Shown: piece by piece, positions 25,909 to 33,898 of the stretch
Numbering within the stretch: position 1 is the first letter of the stretch
Layout of the letters: each line of letters starts with the position of its first letter
Program-made: the position numbers and the translations under genes
NCBI RefSeq assembly: GCF_003258295.1
Contig: NZ_QKYN01000036.1
Location: forward strand, 1-64,000
Origin: Streptacidiphilus pinicola
GTDB taxonomy: Bacteria > Actinomycetota > Actinomycetes > Streptomycetales > Streptomycetaceae
Length of the DNA stretch: 64,000 nt
Direction: 5' to 3'
Notes under the pieces: model-generated
What the model was told of the DNA's origin: nothing
Seen by the model: only the letters and a program-made list of their open reading frames with translations
The model's database searches: none

Positions 25909-25959
25909 GACGATCGTGGGCCGCGGACCGGCGACCTCCCGGCGCTCCCTGCGCGAGCG

Positions 25960-26628
25960 CTACGGCCGCTGAGAGTCGCGCCTCGCCGACGCCCTCGACG
26001 TCGCGGCCGGAGAGCCGTGGAGTGCACCGGCCAGTACGGGGACCAGCCACCGCTCGATCTGCTCGGCGGGCTCGGCAGTCAGTTCGGCGCCGATGGGCGC
26101 CAGCGCGAGCCAGTTCAGCAGGCCCGCCGCGCACCGGATGCGGAAGTTCAACTCCTGCTCGTCGACCCCGGGGAGCTTCGACGAGAGCACCTCGGCCACG
26201 TCCCGCCGCGACTGCTGGAACTTCGCGGCCAGGCGGTCCCATCCCTGCGGCGGGTCGATTCCGACGCGCGCCACCGTGCGCATGACCGCGAGTTCGCGCC
26301 CGCCCGCCGCGAGGGCGCGCATCATCGGCCCGGCGAACGCCGCCGCCAGATCTTCGATGCCCGCGGCCGGGTCGAGCGAGGCGACCGCGTTCATCTGGGC
26401 GTCCAGGTACCGCTCCAGCGCATGCTCTATCGCCGCGTCGAAGAGCGCCTTCAGTGACCCGAAGTGGTAGCTCACCGCGGCGACGTTGGCCTCGGCGCGA
26501 TCGGTGATCTCACGGAGGGTCACCCCCTCCTGGCCACGCTGCGCGAGCAACTCCAGCGCAGCGTCCATCAGCCGGTCCCGCGTCCGCCGGCCGGCCTCAC
26601 GGCGCTGGTCTGTGCGTTCTGTCGCCAT
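25960..26628 (-). CDS. TetR-family regulator
   Basis: 222 aa from ATG 26628. The N-terminal helix-turn-helix reads RRTRDRLMDAALELLAQRG, EGVTLREITDRAEANVAAVS, YHFGSLKALFDAAIEHAL; VAAVSYHFGSKxxL is the classical TetR recognition helix region. The rest is an alpha-helical ligand domain of the TetR_C-like kind (FRIRCAAGLLNWLALAPIG). It is transcribed away from the secreted SnoaL-like gene at 26801; three related sites with the core GCTTGA lie in the shared upstream region. It probably represses itself and that gene. Confidence 0.88.
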   Translation of the reverse strand: MATERTDQRREAGRRTRDRLMDAALELLAQRGQEGVTLREITDRAEANVAAVSYHFGSLKALFDAAIEHALERYLDAQMNAVASLDPAAGIEDLAAAFAGPMMRALAAGGRELAVMRTVARVGIDPPQGWDRLAAKFQQSRRDVAEVLSSKLPGVDEQELNFRIRCAAGLLNWLALAPIGAELTAEPAEQIERWLVPVLAGALHGSPAATSRASARRDSQRP

Positions 26629-26636
26629 GGCAGAAG

Positions 26637-26762
26637 TCAAACAGTTGCTTGATTTTACTGTCAAGCAGCGAGCCCCCGGCGGCCGCCATCAATCTAATCA
26701 ATCAATCGCTTGACAGTCGCTCGCCACGGTTCCTACAGTTCAATCATTCGCTTGATTAGTTG
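26637..26762. promoter_or_regulatory. divergent promoter region with three GCTTGA-type operator sites
   Basis: The words TTGCTTGATT (near 26645), ATCGCTTGACA (26705-26715) and TTCGCTTGATTAG (26747-26759) recur, each with partial TCAA complement to its left, e.g. TCAATCGCTTGA at 26703-26714. For the plus-strand gene, TTGACA (26710-26715) and TACAGT (26734-26739) are spaced 18 bp. One site overlaps this -35, one follows the probable start point, and one lies before the TetR gene. This arrangement fits TetR repression in both directions. Confidence 0.6.
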
Positions 26763-26800
26763 TGCGCCGACGGCGCCAACTCGACCTGTAGGAGCACGAG

Positions 26801-27460
26801 ATGAAGCAGCTCGGATGGAAGACGATCGTCGCCACCACCGCCGTCGCGGGCCTGAGCAGCCTCGCCATCGCCGCCGCGCCGTCGCAGGCCGCGAGCCGCG
26901 TCAGCAGTAGCGCACACGTGCATGTCGTCAGCGAAACCTCGGCGCCCGCGGCCCTGAGCCCCGCTCAGCTCGCGGCACTGCCGCTGACGAACCGGCACCT
27001 GACCCGGCACGAGATGGACAACCTCGCGGTCGTGCTCGGTGCGTACCACGACGCGGAGGGCAACAGCCTGGACGTCAACGCGTTCATCAGCAGCTTCACC
27101 AAGGGCGGCGTCTTCAACGACATGGTCGCCGGCCAGAGCTACCGGGGTCAGGCACTCGGCGACGTGCTCACGAACATGGCGGCGATCTTCCCTGACGTCC
27201 ACCGCGACCTGAAGAGCATCACCGTGAACGGCGACGAGGTCAGCCTCGAACTCGCCATCCAGGGCACCTTCGAGGGCCCGCTGCCGACCCCGGCGGGCAC
27301 CCTGAAGCCGAACGGGGCGAAGGTCAACGTCCCCACCGCCGACTTCTGGTACCTGCAGGACGGCAAGATCAAGAAGTTCGACTGCTACGTCGGCTACAGC
27401 GACATGTACGCCCAGATGGGCGTGAACCTCGACTGGGCGGGCGCGGTCGCCAAGGGCTGA
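26801..27460 (+). CDS. secreted SnoaL/NTF2-like protein
   Basis: 219 aa from ATG 26801, after GTAGGAGCACGAG. Signal peptide: KQLGWKTIVATTAVAGLSSL, IAAAPSQA, cleavage near residue 31. The mature part holds an NTF2-like domain (LAVVLGAYHDAEGNSLDVNAF, FNDMVAGQSYRGQALGDVLT, AIFPDVHRDLKSITVNGDEV, FWYLQDGKIKKFDCYVGYSD). This fold usually binds or isomerises small molecules; secretion is unusual for it. The adjacent TetR gene and operator sites suggest induction by a ligand. The substrate is unknown. Confidence 0.8.
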   Translation: MKQLGWKTIVATTAVAGLSSLAIAAAPSQAASRVSSSAHVHVVSETSAPAALSPAQLAALPLTNRHLTRHEMDNLAVVLGAYHDAEGNSLDVNAFISSFTKGGVFNDMVAGQSYRGQALGDVLTNMAAIFPDVHRDLKSITVNGDEVSLELAIQGTFEGPLPTPAGTLKPNGAKVNVPTADFWYLQDGKIKKFDCYVGYSDMYAQMGVNLDWAGAVAKG

Positions 27461-27477
27461 GGCGGTTCGACGAGTTC

Positions 27478-27522
27478 TGCCGAAAGGGGCTGTCCGGCCA
27501 CGGGCCGGGCGGCCCCTTCGGC
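27478..27522 (+). terminator. imperfect hairpin after the secreted SnoaL-like gene
   Basis: GCCGAAAGGGGC pairs with GCCCCTTCGGC (one bulge) across a GC-rich loop, starting 18 bp after the stop codon. It lies in the 317-bp stretch 27461-27777, which otherwise holds only the regulatory region of the DeoR operon. Confidence 0.6.
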
Positions 27523-27631
27523 GTCGGCTGACATGCGCCCGACCGGAAACGGGCACCAGAGGGTGGCGTTCGGGCATCCGGGCCTGGCCCGCACCGGCCC
27601 GAAATCGACCGCGACCTGCGGGAATCGCTAG

Positions 27632-27706
27632 ATCAAAACGGGCCTGCTTCGGGTTTGATTGCGTCAGTTACAGGCAGTGACCAGCGACACGGAGGACGGT
27701 ATAACT
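27632..27706 (+). promoter_or_regulatory. probable promoter/operator of the DeoR polyol operon
   Basis: ATCAAA (27632-27637) and TTTGAT (27654-27659) form an inverted pair spaced 16 bp, a word usage common in DeoR-type sugar regulator sites. Downstream, GTGACC near 27677 and TATAAC near 27701 could be -35 and -10 boxes with about 16-17 bp spacing. The position before the DeoR gene supports autoregulation. The evidence is composition and position only. Confidence 0.4.
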
Positions 27707-27777
27707 CTTCTTGCGGGCAGAAACGGGCGTGCGATGCCCGAACGGGCCCGGCGGCGACAGCGACGAGGAGGTGGGCC

Positions 27778-28539
27778 ATGCGAGCGGAGGAACGGCAACA
27801 CCGGATCCTCGTGCTGGCCCGCCAGGAGGGCCGGATCGACGTGGCCCTCGCGGCGACCAGGTTCGACGTCGCACCGGAGACGATCCGCCGCGACCTCAGC
27901 GAACTGCAGCGTCGCGGGCTGGTCCGCCGTACCCACGGCGGCGCCTACCCGGTCGAGAGCGCCGGTTTCGAGACGGGACTGGCCGAACGCGTCAACCTGC
28001 ACGTGGACAACAAGCGGCGCATCGCCGCCGAGGCGGTGAAGCTGCTCGGCGACGCGGAAACGGTCTTCGTCGACGAGGGCTACACCCCGCAGATCCTGGC
28101 CGCCTCGCTGCCCACCGACCGCCCGCTCACCATGGTGACCGCCTCGCTCGCCACCGCGGCGGCGGTCGCCGACTCGGCCAACCTCACCGTGCTGCTGCTC
28201 GGCGGCCGGGTGCGCGCCAGGACCCTGGCCACGGTGGGCTCGTGGGCGTGCTCGATGCTCGGCGGTTTCGTGATCGACCTCGCCTTCCTCGGCTCCAACG
28301 GCATCTCCCGCGAGCACGGGCTGACCACGCCCGATCCCGTGGTGGCCGACGTCAAGGCGAAGGCCATCGAGGTCTCCCGGCGCCGGGTCTTCATGGGCGA
28401 CCACAGCAAGTTCGGCGTCAGCAGCTTCTGCCGCTTCGCCGAGATCGACCAGTTCGAGGCGATCGTCACCGACACCGGGCTGTCGGTCGCCGAAGCGCGA
28501 CGCTACTCCCTGCTCGGACCCACCGTCATGAGGGTCTGA
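27778..28539 (+). CDS. DeoR-family sugar-operon regulator
   Basis: 253 aa from ATG 27778, after GAGGAGGTGGGCC. The helix-turn-helix reads RQHRILVLARQEGRIDVALA, FDVAPETIRRDLSELQRRGL, VRRTHGGAYP, the DeoR signature. The C-terminal sensor domain has the sugar-phosphate-isomerase-like fold (VFVDEGYTPQILAASL, LTMVTASLATAAAVADS, LLLGGRVRARTLATVG, DLAFLGSNGISREHGLTTPD, FMGDHSKFG). Regulators of this kind respond to phosphorylated sugars. It precedes the polyol ABC operon by 121 bp and probably controls it. Confidence 0.9.
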   Translation: MRAEERQHRILVLARQEGRIDVALAATRFDVAPETIRRDLSELQRRGLVRRTHGGAYPVESAGFETGLAERVNLHVDNKRRIAAEAVKLLGDAETVFVDEGYTPQILAASLPTDRPLTMVTASLATAAAVADSANLTVLLLGGRVRARTLATVGSWACSMLGGFVIDLAFLGSNGISREHGLTTPDPVVADVKAKAIEVSRRRVFMGDHSKFGVSSFCRFAEIDQFEAIVTDTGLSVAEARRYSLLGPTVMRV

Positions 28540-28660
28540 GCCGGAACCGGGAACATCCCGACTCCCCTCGCGCGCCCCTCCCCACCCGCGACTTTGTCAT
28601 GGCCACGGTCGGCTCTTCCACCCTCGACGCCGCCCGACATCTACCGGAAAGAAGGACGAC

Positions 28661-30031
28661 ATGACCGGCAGAAGCACGCTCGTACGCCGCTCCGCTCCGC
28701 TCTGCGCCCTGCTGCTCGGTTCCGCGCTGCTGACGGCGTGCAGCGGAGCGGGAGGAGCCGGCGGCACGGTCGGCTCCTCCGCGCACTCCATCAACGTGCT
28801 GATGGTGAACAACCCGCAGATGGAGGACCTGCAGCAGCTCACCGCCAAGTACTTCACCAAGTCCACGGGGATCACCGTGCACTTCACCGTGCTGCCGGAG
28901 AACGACGTCCGCGACAAGATCACTCAGGACTTCTCCAGCCAGTCCGGACAGTACGACGTGGCGACGATCAGCAACTACGAGACACCCTTCTTCGCCAAGA
29001 ACGGCTGGCTGGCCCCGCTGTCGGCCGACGCCCAGGGCGACTCCTCGTTCGACCAGGGCGACATCCTGCCCAGCATCCAGCAGTCGCTGACGGTCAACGG
29101 CCAGATCTACGCCGAGCCGTTCTACGGCGAGTCCTCGTTCCTGATGTACCGCAAGGACGTCTTCGCGGCCAAGCACCTCACCATGCCCGCCCAGCCCACC
29201 TGGGCACAGGTGGCCGACCTGGCCGCGAAGGCGGACGGCGCGCAGCCGGGTATGAAGGGCATCTGCCTGCGCGGGCAGCCGGGTTGGGGCGAGGTGATCG
29301 CCCCGCTGACGACCGTGGTGAACACCATGGGCGGCACCTGGTTCACCAAGGACTGGAAGGCCCAGCTCGACAGCTCCACCTTCACCCAGGCCACGAACTT
29401 CTACGTGAACCTGGTGCGGGCCCACGGCGAGGCGGGCGCGGCCCAGTCCGGCTTCACCGAGTGCCTGAACGACATGGAGCAGGGCAAGGTGGCCATGTGG
29501 TACGACGCCACCTCGGCGGCCGGCTCGCTGGAGGGCAGCGGCTCGCCGGTGGCCGGGAAGATGGGCTACGTGCCCGCCCCGGTCGACCAGACCAAGAGCT
29601 CCGGCTGGCTCTACACCTGGGCATGGGGGCTGCAGAAGGCCAGCCACAACCAGGGCGACGCGTGGAAGTTCATCTCCTGGGCCTCCAGCAAGCAGTACGA
29701 GCAGCTGGTCGGCACCACGCTGGGCTGGTCCAAGGTGCCCGCGGGCAAGCGCGCCTCCACCTACACCAACCCCGGCTACAGCGCCGCCGCCCAGGCCTTC
29801 GCGCAGCCCACGCTGACGGCGCTGACCTCGGCCGACCCGGCGAACCCGGGCGTCCAGCCGCGGCCCGCGCCGGGCATCCAGTTCGTCGGCATCCCCGAGT
29901 TCGAGGACCTCGGCACGCAGGTCTCGCAGCAGATCAGCGCAGCGATCGCGGGCCAGACCAGCGTCTCGCAGGCGCTGAGCACGAGTCAGTCGCTGGCCGC
30001 CAAGGTCGCCGCCCAGCACGCCGGCCAGTGA
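28661..30031 (+). CDS. sugar/polyol ABC transporter substrate-binding lipoprotein
   Basis: 456 aa from ATG 28661, after GAAAGAAGGACG. The lipoprotein signal ends in the lipobox LLTACSG. The rest is a family-1 (MalE-type) solute-binding protein: FTKSTGITVHFTVLPENDVR, SSQSGQYDVATISNYETPFF, EPFYGESSFLMYRKDVFAAK, CLNDMEQGKVAMWYDATSAAG, TWAWGLQKASHNQGDAWKFI. Related proteins bind sorbitol, mannitol or other sugar alcohols. It is followed by two permease genes, but no ATPase gene is present; streptomycetes often use a shared MsiK-type ATPase. Confidence 0.9.
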   Translation: MTGRSTLVRRSAPLCALLLGSALLTACSGAGGAGGTVGSSAHSINVLMVNNPQMEDLQQLTAKYFTKSTGITVHFTVLPENDVRDKITQDFSSQSGQYDVATISNYETPFFAKNGWLAPLSADAQGDSSFDQGDILPSIQQSLTVNGQIYAEPFYGESSFLMYRKDVFAAKHLTMPAQPTWAQVADLAAKADGAQPGMKGICLRGQPGWGEVIAPLTTVVNTMGGTWFTKDWKAQLDSSTFTQATNFYVNLVRAHGEAGAAQSGFTECLNDMEQGKVAMWYDATSAAGSLEGSGSPVAGKMGYVPAPVDQTKSSGWLYTWAWGLQKASHNQGDAWKFISWASSKQYEQLVGTTLGWSKVPAGKRASTYTNPGYSAAAQAFAQPTLTALTSADPANPGVQPRPAPGIQFVGIPEFEDLGTQVSQQISAAIAGQTSVSQALSTSQSLAAKVAAQHAGQ

Positions 30032-30049
30032 CGGATCCGGGAGGGACGC

Positions 30050-31021
30050 ATGAGCACCCCGCTGATCACCACCCGTAGCTCTCCCGGCGTCCTGCGCCGC
30101 GCCTCGGCGTCCGGGACGCCGGGGGCACCCCCGGCGCGCGGCGCCTGGGCCCGCCGGGCGCCGCTGCTGCCCGCGCTGATCTTCATGATCGTGGTCACCC
30201 AACTGCCGTTCGTCGGCACCCTGGTGATCTCCTTCATGCGCTGGAACGCGCTGGACCCCGCCGACCGCGGCTTCGGCGGCCTGAGCAACTACCGCAACGC
30301 GATCACCGACCCCTCGCTGCGCTCGGCGATTCTGACGACTGTCTTGCTGACCGCCACGGTGGTGCTGGTCAGCCTGCTGCTCGGTCTCGGGCTGGCCCTG
30401 CTGCTGGACCGGAGGTTCTTCGGCCGCGGCGTGGTCCGCACCATGCTGATCACGCCGTTCCTGGTGGTCCCGGTCGCCTCCGCGCTGCTGTGGAAGCACG
30501 CGATCTACAACGCCACCTACGGGCTGCTCAACGGCGGCCTGACCTGGCTCTGGAGCATCTTCGGCAGCAGCCACGCGCCGCAGCCCGACTGGCTGTCGAA
30601 CGTGCCGCTGATCTCGGTCGAGGCCTCCCTGGTCTGGCAGTGGACCCCGTTCATGATGCTGATCCTGCTGGCCGGCCTGCAGAGCCGCCCGTCGGACGTG
30701 GTCGAGGCGGCCCGGGTCGACGGCGCGAGCACCTGGCAGGTGTTCCGCTACCTGACCTTCCCGCACCTGCGCCGCTACCTGGAGCTGGCGGCGCTGCTCG
30801 GCAGCATCTACGTGGTGCAGAACTTCGACGCCGTCTTCACCATCACCTCCGGCGGCCTCGGCACCGCCAACCTGCCCTACGCCGTCTACCAGACCTTCTA
30901 CGAGGGCCACGACTACGGCCAGGCCTCGGCCGAGGGCGTGATCGTCGTGCTCTGCTCCATCGCGATCGCCACCCTGGCGCTGCGGACCGTCTCGTCGCTG
31001 TTCCGGGAGGAGTCCCTGTGA
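30050..31021 (+). CDS. ABC sugar/polyol permease 1 (MalF-type)
   Basis: 323 aa from ATG 30050, preceded by GGGAGGG. About six transmembrane helices, starting at LLPALIFMIVVTQLPFVGTL. The ATPase-coupling EAA loop reads VVEAARVDGASTWQVFRYLTFP, which matches EAAxxDGA...Fxxi.lP. The stop overlaps the start of the second permease (GTGA). With the second permease it forms the membrane channel of the importer. Confidence 0.92.
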   Translation: MSTPLITTRSSPGVLRRASASGTPGAPPARGAWARRAPLLPALIFMIVVTQLPFVGTLVISFMRWNALDPADRGFGGLSNYRNAITDPSLRSAILTTVLLTATVVLVSLLLGLGLALLLDRRFFGRGVVRTMLITPFLVVPVASALLWKHAIYNATYGLLNGGLTWLWSIFGSSHAPQPDWLSNVPLISVEASLVWQWTPFMMLILLAGLQSRPSDVVEAARVDGASTWQVFRYLTFPHLRRYLELAALLGSIYVVQNFDAVFTITSGGLGTANLPYAVYQTFYEGHDYGQASAEGVIVVLCSIAIATLALRTVSSLFREESL

Positions 31022-31875
31022 CCACCGCCTCGATCTCCGCCCGTTCCCGCGGCAACCGGCGCAGCGGACCGGCGCTGGGTCTCGCGGCCTGGCTGTGCGG
31101 GCTGCTGTTCTTCCTTCCCTTCGCCTGGATGGTGCTCACCTCGCTGCACAGCGAGCAGAACGCGGCGACCAACCCGCCCAGCCTCGGCGCCCCGCTGACG
31201 CTCCAGGGCTACCGGGAGTTCTTCGGCGCCGGCACCGGGGTGAGCCCCTGGCCACCGCTGATCAACTCGCTGACCGCGAGCGTCGCGTCCACACTGCTGG
31301 TGCTGGCGCTCGCGATCCCGGCCGCCTACGCGCTGTCCATCAAGCCGGTGCGCAAATGGACCGACGTGATGTTCTTCTTCCTGTCCACCAAGATGCTGCC
31401 GGTCGTGGCCGGGCTGCTGCCGATCTACCTGATCGCGCAGAACGCCGGGATGCTGGACGACATCTGGCTGCTTGTCATCCTCTACACCTCGATGAACCTG
31501 CCGATCGCGGTGTGGATGATGCGGTCCTTCCTGGCCGAGGTGCCCAAGGAGATCCTGGAGGCCGCGTCCCTGGACGGCGCGGGCCTGCTGACCACGCTGA
31601 CCCGGATCGTGGCCCCGGTGGCCGCCCCCGGCATCGCCGCCACCGCCCTGATCTCCTTCATCTTCAGCTGGAACGAACTCCTCTTCGCCCGGGTGCTGAC
31701 CGGTGTCGTCGCCGGCACCGCACCCGTCTTCCTGACCGGCCTCGTCACCAGCCAGGGCCTGTTCCTGGCCAAGGTGTGCGCCGCCGCCGTCTGCATCTCG
31801 ATCCCGGTGCTGATCGCCGGATTCGCCGCCCAGGACAAACTGGTCCAGGGCCTCTCGCTGGGAGCCGTCAAGTGA
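31018..31875 (+). CDS. ABC sugar/polyol permease 2 (MalG-type)
   Basis: 285 aa from GTG 31018, which overlaps the previous stop. Six helices are seen (GLAAWLCGLLFFLPFAWMVL, SVASTLLVLALAIPAAYALS, WLLVILYTSMNLPIAVWMM). The EAA loop is EILEAASLDGAGLLTTLTRIVAP, and SFIFSWNELLFARVLTG is typical of MalG-type subunits of polyol importers. The stop overlaps the start of the dehydrogenase gene, again by GTGA, so the transporter and enzymes are translated together. Confidence 0.92.
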   Translation: MTTASISARSRGNRRSGPALGLAAWLCGLLFFLPFAWMVLTSLHSEQNAATNPPSLGAPLTLQGYREFFGAGTGVSPWPPLINSLTASVASTLLVLALAIPAAYALSIKPVRKWTDVMFFFLSTKMLPVVAGLLPIYLIAQNAGMLDDIWLLVILYTSMNLPIAVWMMRSFLAEVPKEILEAASLDGAGLLTTLTRIVAPVAAPGIAATALISFIFSWNELLFARVLTGVVAGTAPVFLTGLVTSQGLFLAKVCAAAVCISIPVLIAGFAAQDKLVQGLSLGAVK

Positions 31876-32861
31876 AGGCAGCCGTCATCAGTGCCCCCGG
31901 AGTGGTGAGCGTCACCACCATGGACGATCCCACCCCCGGGCCCGAGGACGTCGTCGTCGAGGTCGCCGCCTGCGGGCTGTGCGGGACCGATCTGCACATC
32001 CTGCAGGGCGAGTTCGCGCCCACGCTGCCGATCGTCCCCGGCCACGAGTTCGCCGGCACGATCGTGGCCGCGGGCGGCGGCGTGGTCGGTCTGGCGGTCG
32101 GCGACCGGGTCGCCGTCGACCCCTCGCTGTACTGCCACGCCTGCCACTACTGCCGTCAGGGCCGTGGCAACCTGTGCGAGCGTTGGAACGCCATCGGGGT
32201 CTCCCGGCCCGGCGCCGCCGCCGAGTTCGCGCTCGCCCCGGCCGGCAACTGCGTCAGGCTGCCGGAGCACGTGCGCACCGAGGACGCCGCGCTGATCGAG
32301 CCGCTCTCCTGCGCCGTGCGCGGCTACGACGTGCTGAACAGCCGGCTGGGCAGCTCGGTGCTGATCTACGGCTCCGGCACCATGGGCCTGATGATGCTGG
32401 AGCTGGCCAAGCGGACCGGCGCGAGCAGCGTCGACATGGTCGACATCAACCCCGACCGGCTCGCCACCGCGCGCCTGCTCGGCTGCTCCCGGACGGCGGC
32501 CTCGCCGGACGAGCTGGAGCAGCCGCGCGGCTGGGACGTGGTCGTCGACGCCACCGGCAACGAGCGGGCCATCCAGGACGCGCTCGGGCGGGTCGGCAAG
32601 GGCGGCACCTACCTGCAGTTCGGCGTGGCCGACTACGCGGCGCGGGCCACCATCGACCCCTACCGCATCTACAACCAGGAGATCACCATCACCGGCTCGA
32701 TGGCGGTGCTGCACAGCTACGAACGTGCGGCGGACCTGTTCGCGGCCGGGGTGCTCGATCCGCAGGTCTTCGTCAGCGACCGGTTCGATCTGGCCGACTA
32801 TCCGGTGGCGCTTCAGCAGTTCAAGGAGGGCAAGGGCCGCAAGATCCTGGTGACGCCGTGA
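31872..32861 (+). CDS. zinc-dependent polyol dehydrogenase (sorbitol/xylitol DH type)
   Basis: 329 aa from GTG 31872. Medium-chain dehydrogenase motifs: catalytic zinc ligands in CGLCGTDLH and GHEFAGTI; structural zinc cysteines in CHACHYCRQGRGNLCERW; EPLSCAVRG; the NAD-binding SVLIYGSGTMGLMMLELAK followed by VDMVDINPDR (Asp at the end of the second strand, which favours NAD+ over NADP+). It should oxidise the imported polyol to a ketose, which the next gene product would phosphorylate. Confidence 0.9.
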   Translation: MKAAVISAPGVVSVTTMDDPTPGPEDVVVEVAACGLCGTDLHILQGEFAPTLPIVPGHEFAGTIVAAGGGVVGLAVGDRVAVDPSLYCHACHYCRQGRGNLCERWNAIGVSRPGAAAEFALAPAGNCVRLPEHVRTEDAALIEPLSCAVRGYDVLNSRLGSSVLIYGSGTMGLMMLELAKRTGASSVDMVDINPDRLATARLLGCSRTAASPDELEQPRGWDVVVDATGNERAIQDALGRVGKGGTYLQFGVADYAARATIDPYRIYNQEITITGSMAVLHSYERAADLFAAGVLDPQVFVSDRFDLADYPVALQQFKEGKGRKILVTP

Positions 32862-33898
32862 CCGGGCTGCCGACCCTCGTCATGGGCGAGGCCCTCGTCG
32901 ACGTGCTGACGGGCGATCAGGGAGAGCTCCGACCCACCCCCGGAGGCAGCCCGGCCAACGTGGCCCTCGGGCTGGCCCGGCTGGGCCGGCCCGTCCGGCT
33001 GGCCACCCGGACCGGGGACGACACCTACGGCGCGCTGGTCCGCGACCACCTGACCCGCGACGGCGTGCTGCTGGTCGACGGCGCGACGGACGCGAACCCC
33101 ACCGCGACTGCGACGGTGACGTTCCGACAGAACGGCAGCGCCCGCTACGACTTCGCGCTGCACTGGCAGCTCTCGACGGCCACAACGGCGGCGCTGCACG
33201 GCGGAACGGGCTACGCCCACCTGCACACAGGCTCGTTGGCCACCGCCTTGGCGCCGGGCGCGGCCCAGGTGCTGGCCGCCGTCCGGGCGGCGCGGCCGTG
33301 GGCCACCGTCTCCTACGACCCGAACCTGCGGCCCACCCTGCTGGACGGACCGGAGGTCGAACGCCCGCGGGTGGAAGCCCTGGTGGACCTGGCCGATCTC
33401 GTGAAAGCCAGCGAGGAGGATCTGGACTGGCTCTACCCGGACCTCGGCGCCGCGCGCGCCGCGGCGGACTGGGCGCAACGGGGGCCGTCGCTGGTGGTGC
33501 TGACCCGTGGCGACGCGGGCGCGACCGCCTTCTGGCCGCACGGGAGCTACGAGGTCCCGGCGGTCCCGGTGGACGTCGCGGACACCGTGGGGGCCGGTGA
33601 CGCCTTCATGTCCGGTCTCCTCCATGGGTTGCTCGCCGCCGGGCTCCTCGGCGGCGACGGCACGCGGGACCAGGTTCCCGGCCGGGCCGCGCTGCGGGCG
33701 GCCACCCGGTCCGCGCAGACGCCGGACCGGGTACCCACCGCCCTGCGGCTGGCCGCGCTGGCCGCCGCGGTGACCTGCGGCCGTCCTGGCGCCGATCCGC
33801 CGACCGCCGCCGAACTGCGGTCCCTCGCCGAGCCGGACGGCCGGCGCTTAGCTCGTAACGCAACTGCACCACCGGTTTCCTGGGAGGACGGACGGTGA
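32858..33898 (+). CDS. PfkB-family carbohydrate kinase (probable fructokinase)
   Basis: 346 aa from GTG 32858 (GTGA overlap). PfkB signatures: GEALVDVLTGDQGELRPTPG, GGSPANVALGLARLGRPVRL, TGDDTYGALVRDHL, YDPNLRPTLLDGPEV, and the catalytic VDVADTVGAGDAFMSGLLHG. Behind a polyol dehydrogenase, ketose phosphorylation (fructose from sorbitol or mannitol, or xylulose from xylitol/arabitol) is the expected step. The C-terminus is longer than usual by an Arg/Ala-rich insert near residues 270-300. The stop overlaps the SARP regulator start. Confidence 0.88.
   Translation: MTGLPTLVMGEALVDVLTGDQGELRPTPGGSPANVALGLARLGRPVRLATRTGDDTYGALVRDHLTRDGVLLVDGATDANPTATATVTFRQNGSARYDFALHWQLSTATTAALHGGTGYAHLHTGSLATALAPGAAQVLAAVRAARPWATVSYDPNLRPTLLDGPEVERPRVEALVDLADLVKASEEDLDWLYPDLGAARAAADWAQRGPSLVVLTRGDAGATAFWPHGSYEVPAVPVDVADTVGAGDAFMSGLLHGLLAAGLLGGDGTRDQVPGRAALRAATRSAQTPDRVPTALRLAALAAAVTCGRPGADPPTAAELRSLAEPDGRRLARNATAPPVSWEDGR

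Noticed and set aside
25909-25971. Short frame ending RRSLRERYGR after the glucanase stop
   Set aside because: Looks basic and protein-like, but is too short and lacks a start codon or homologous context.
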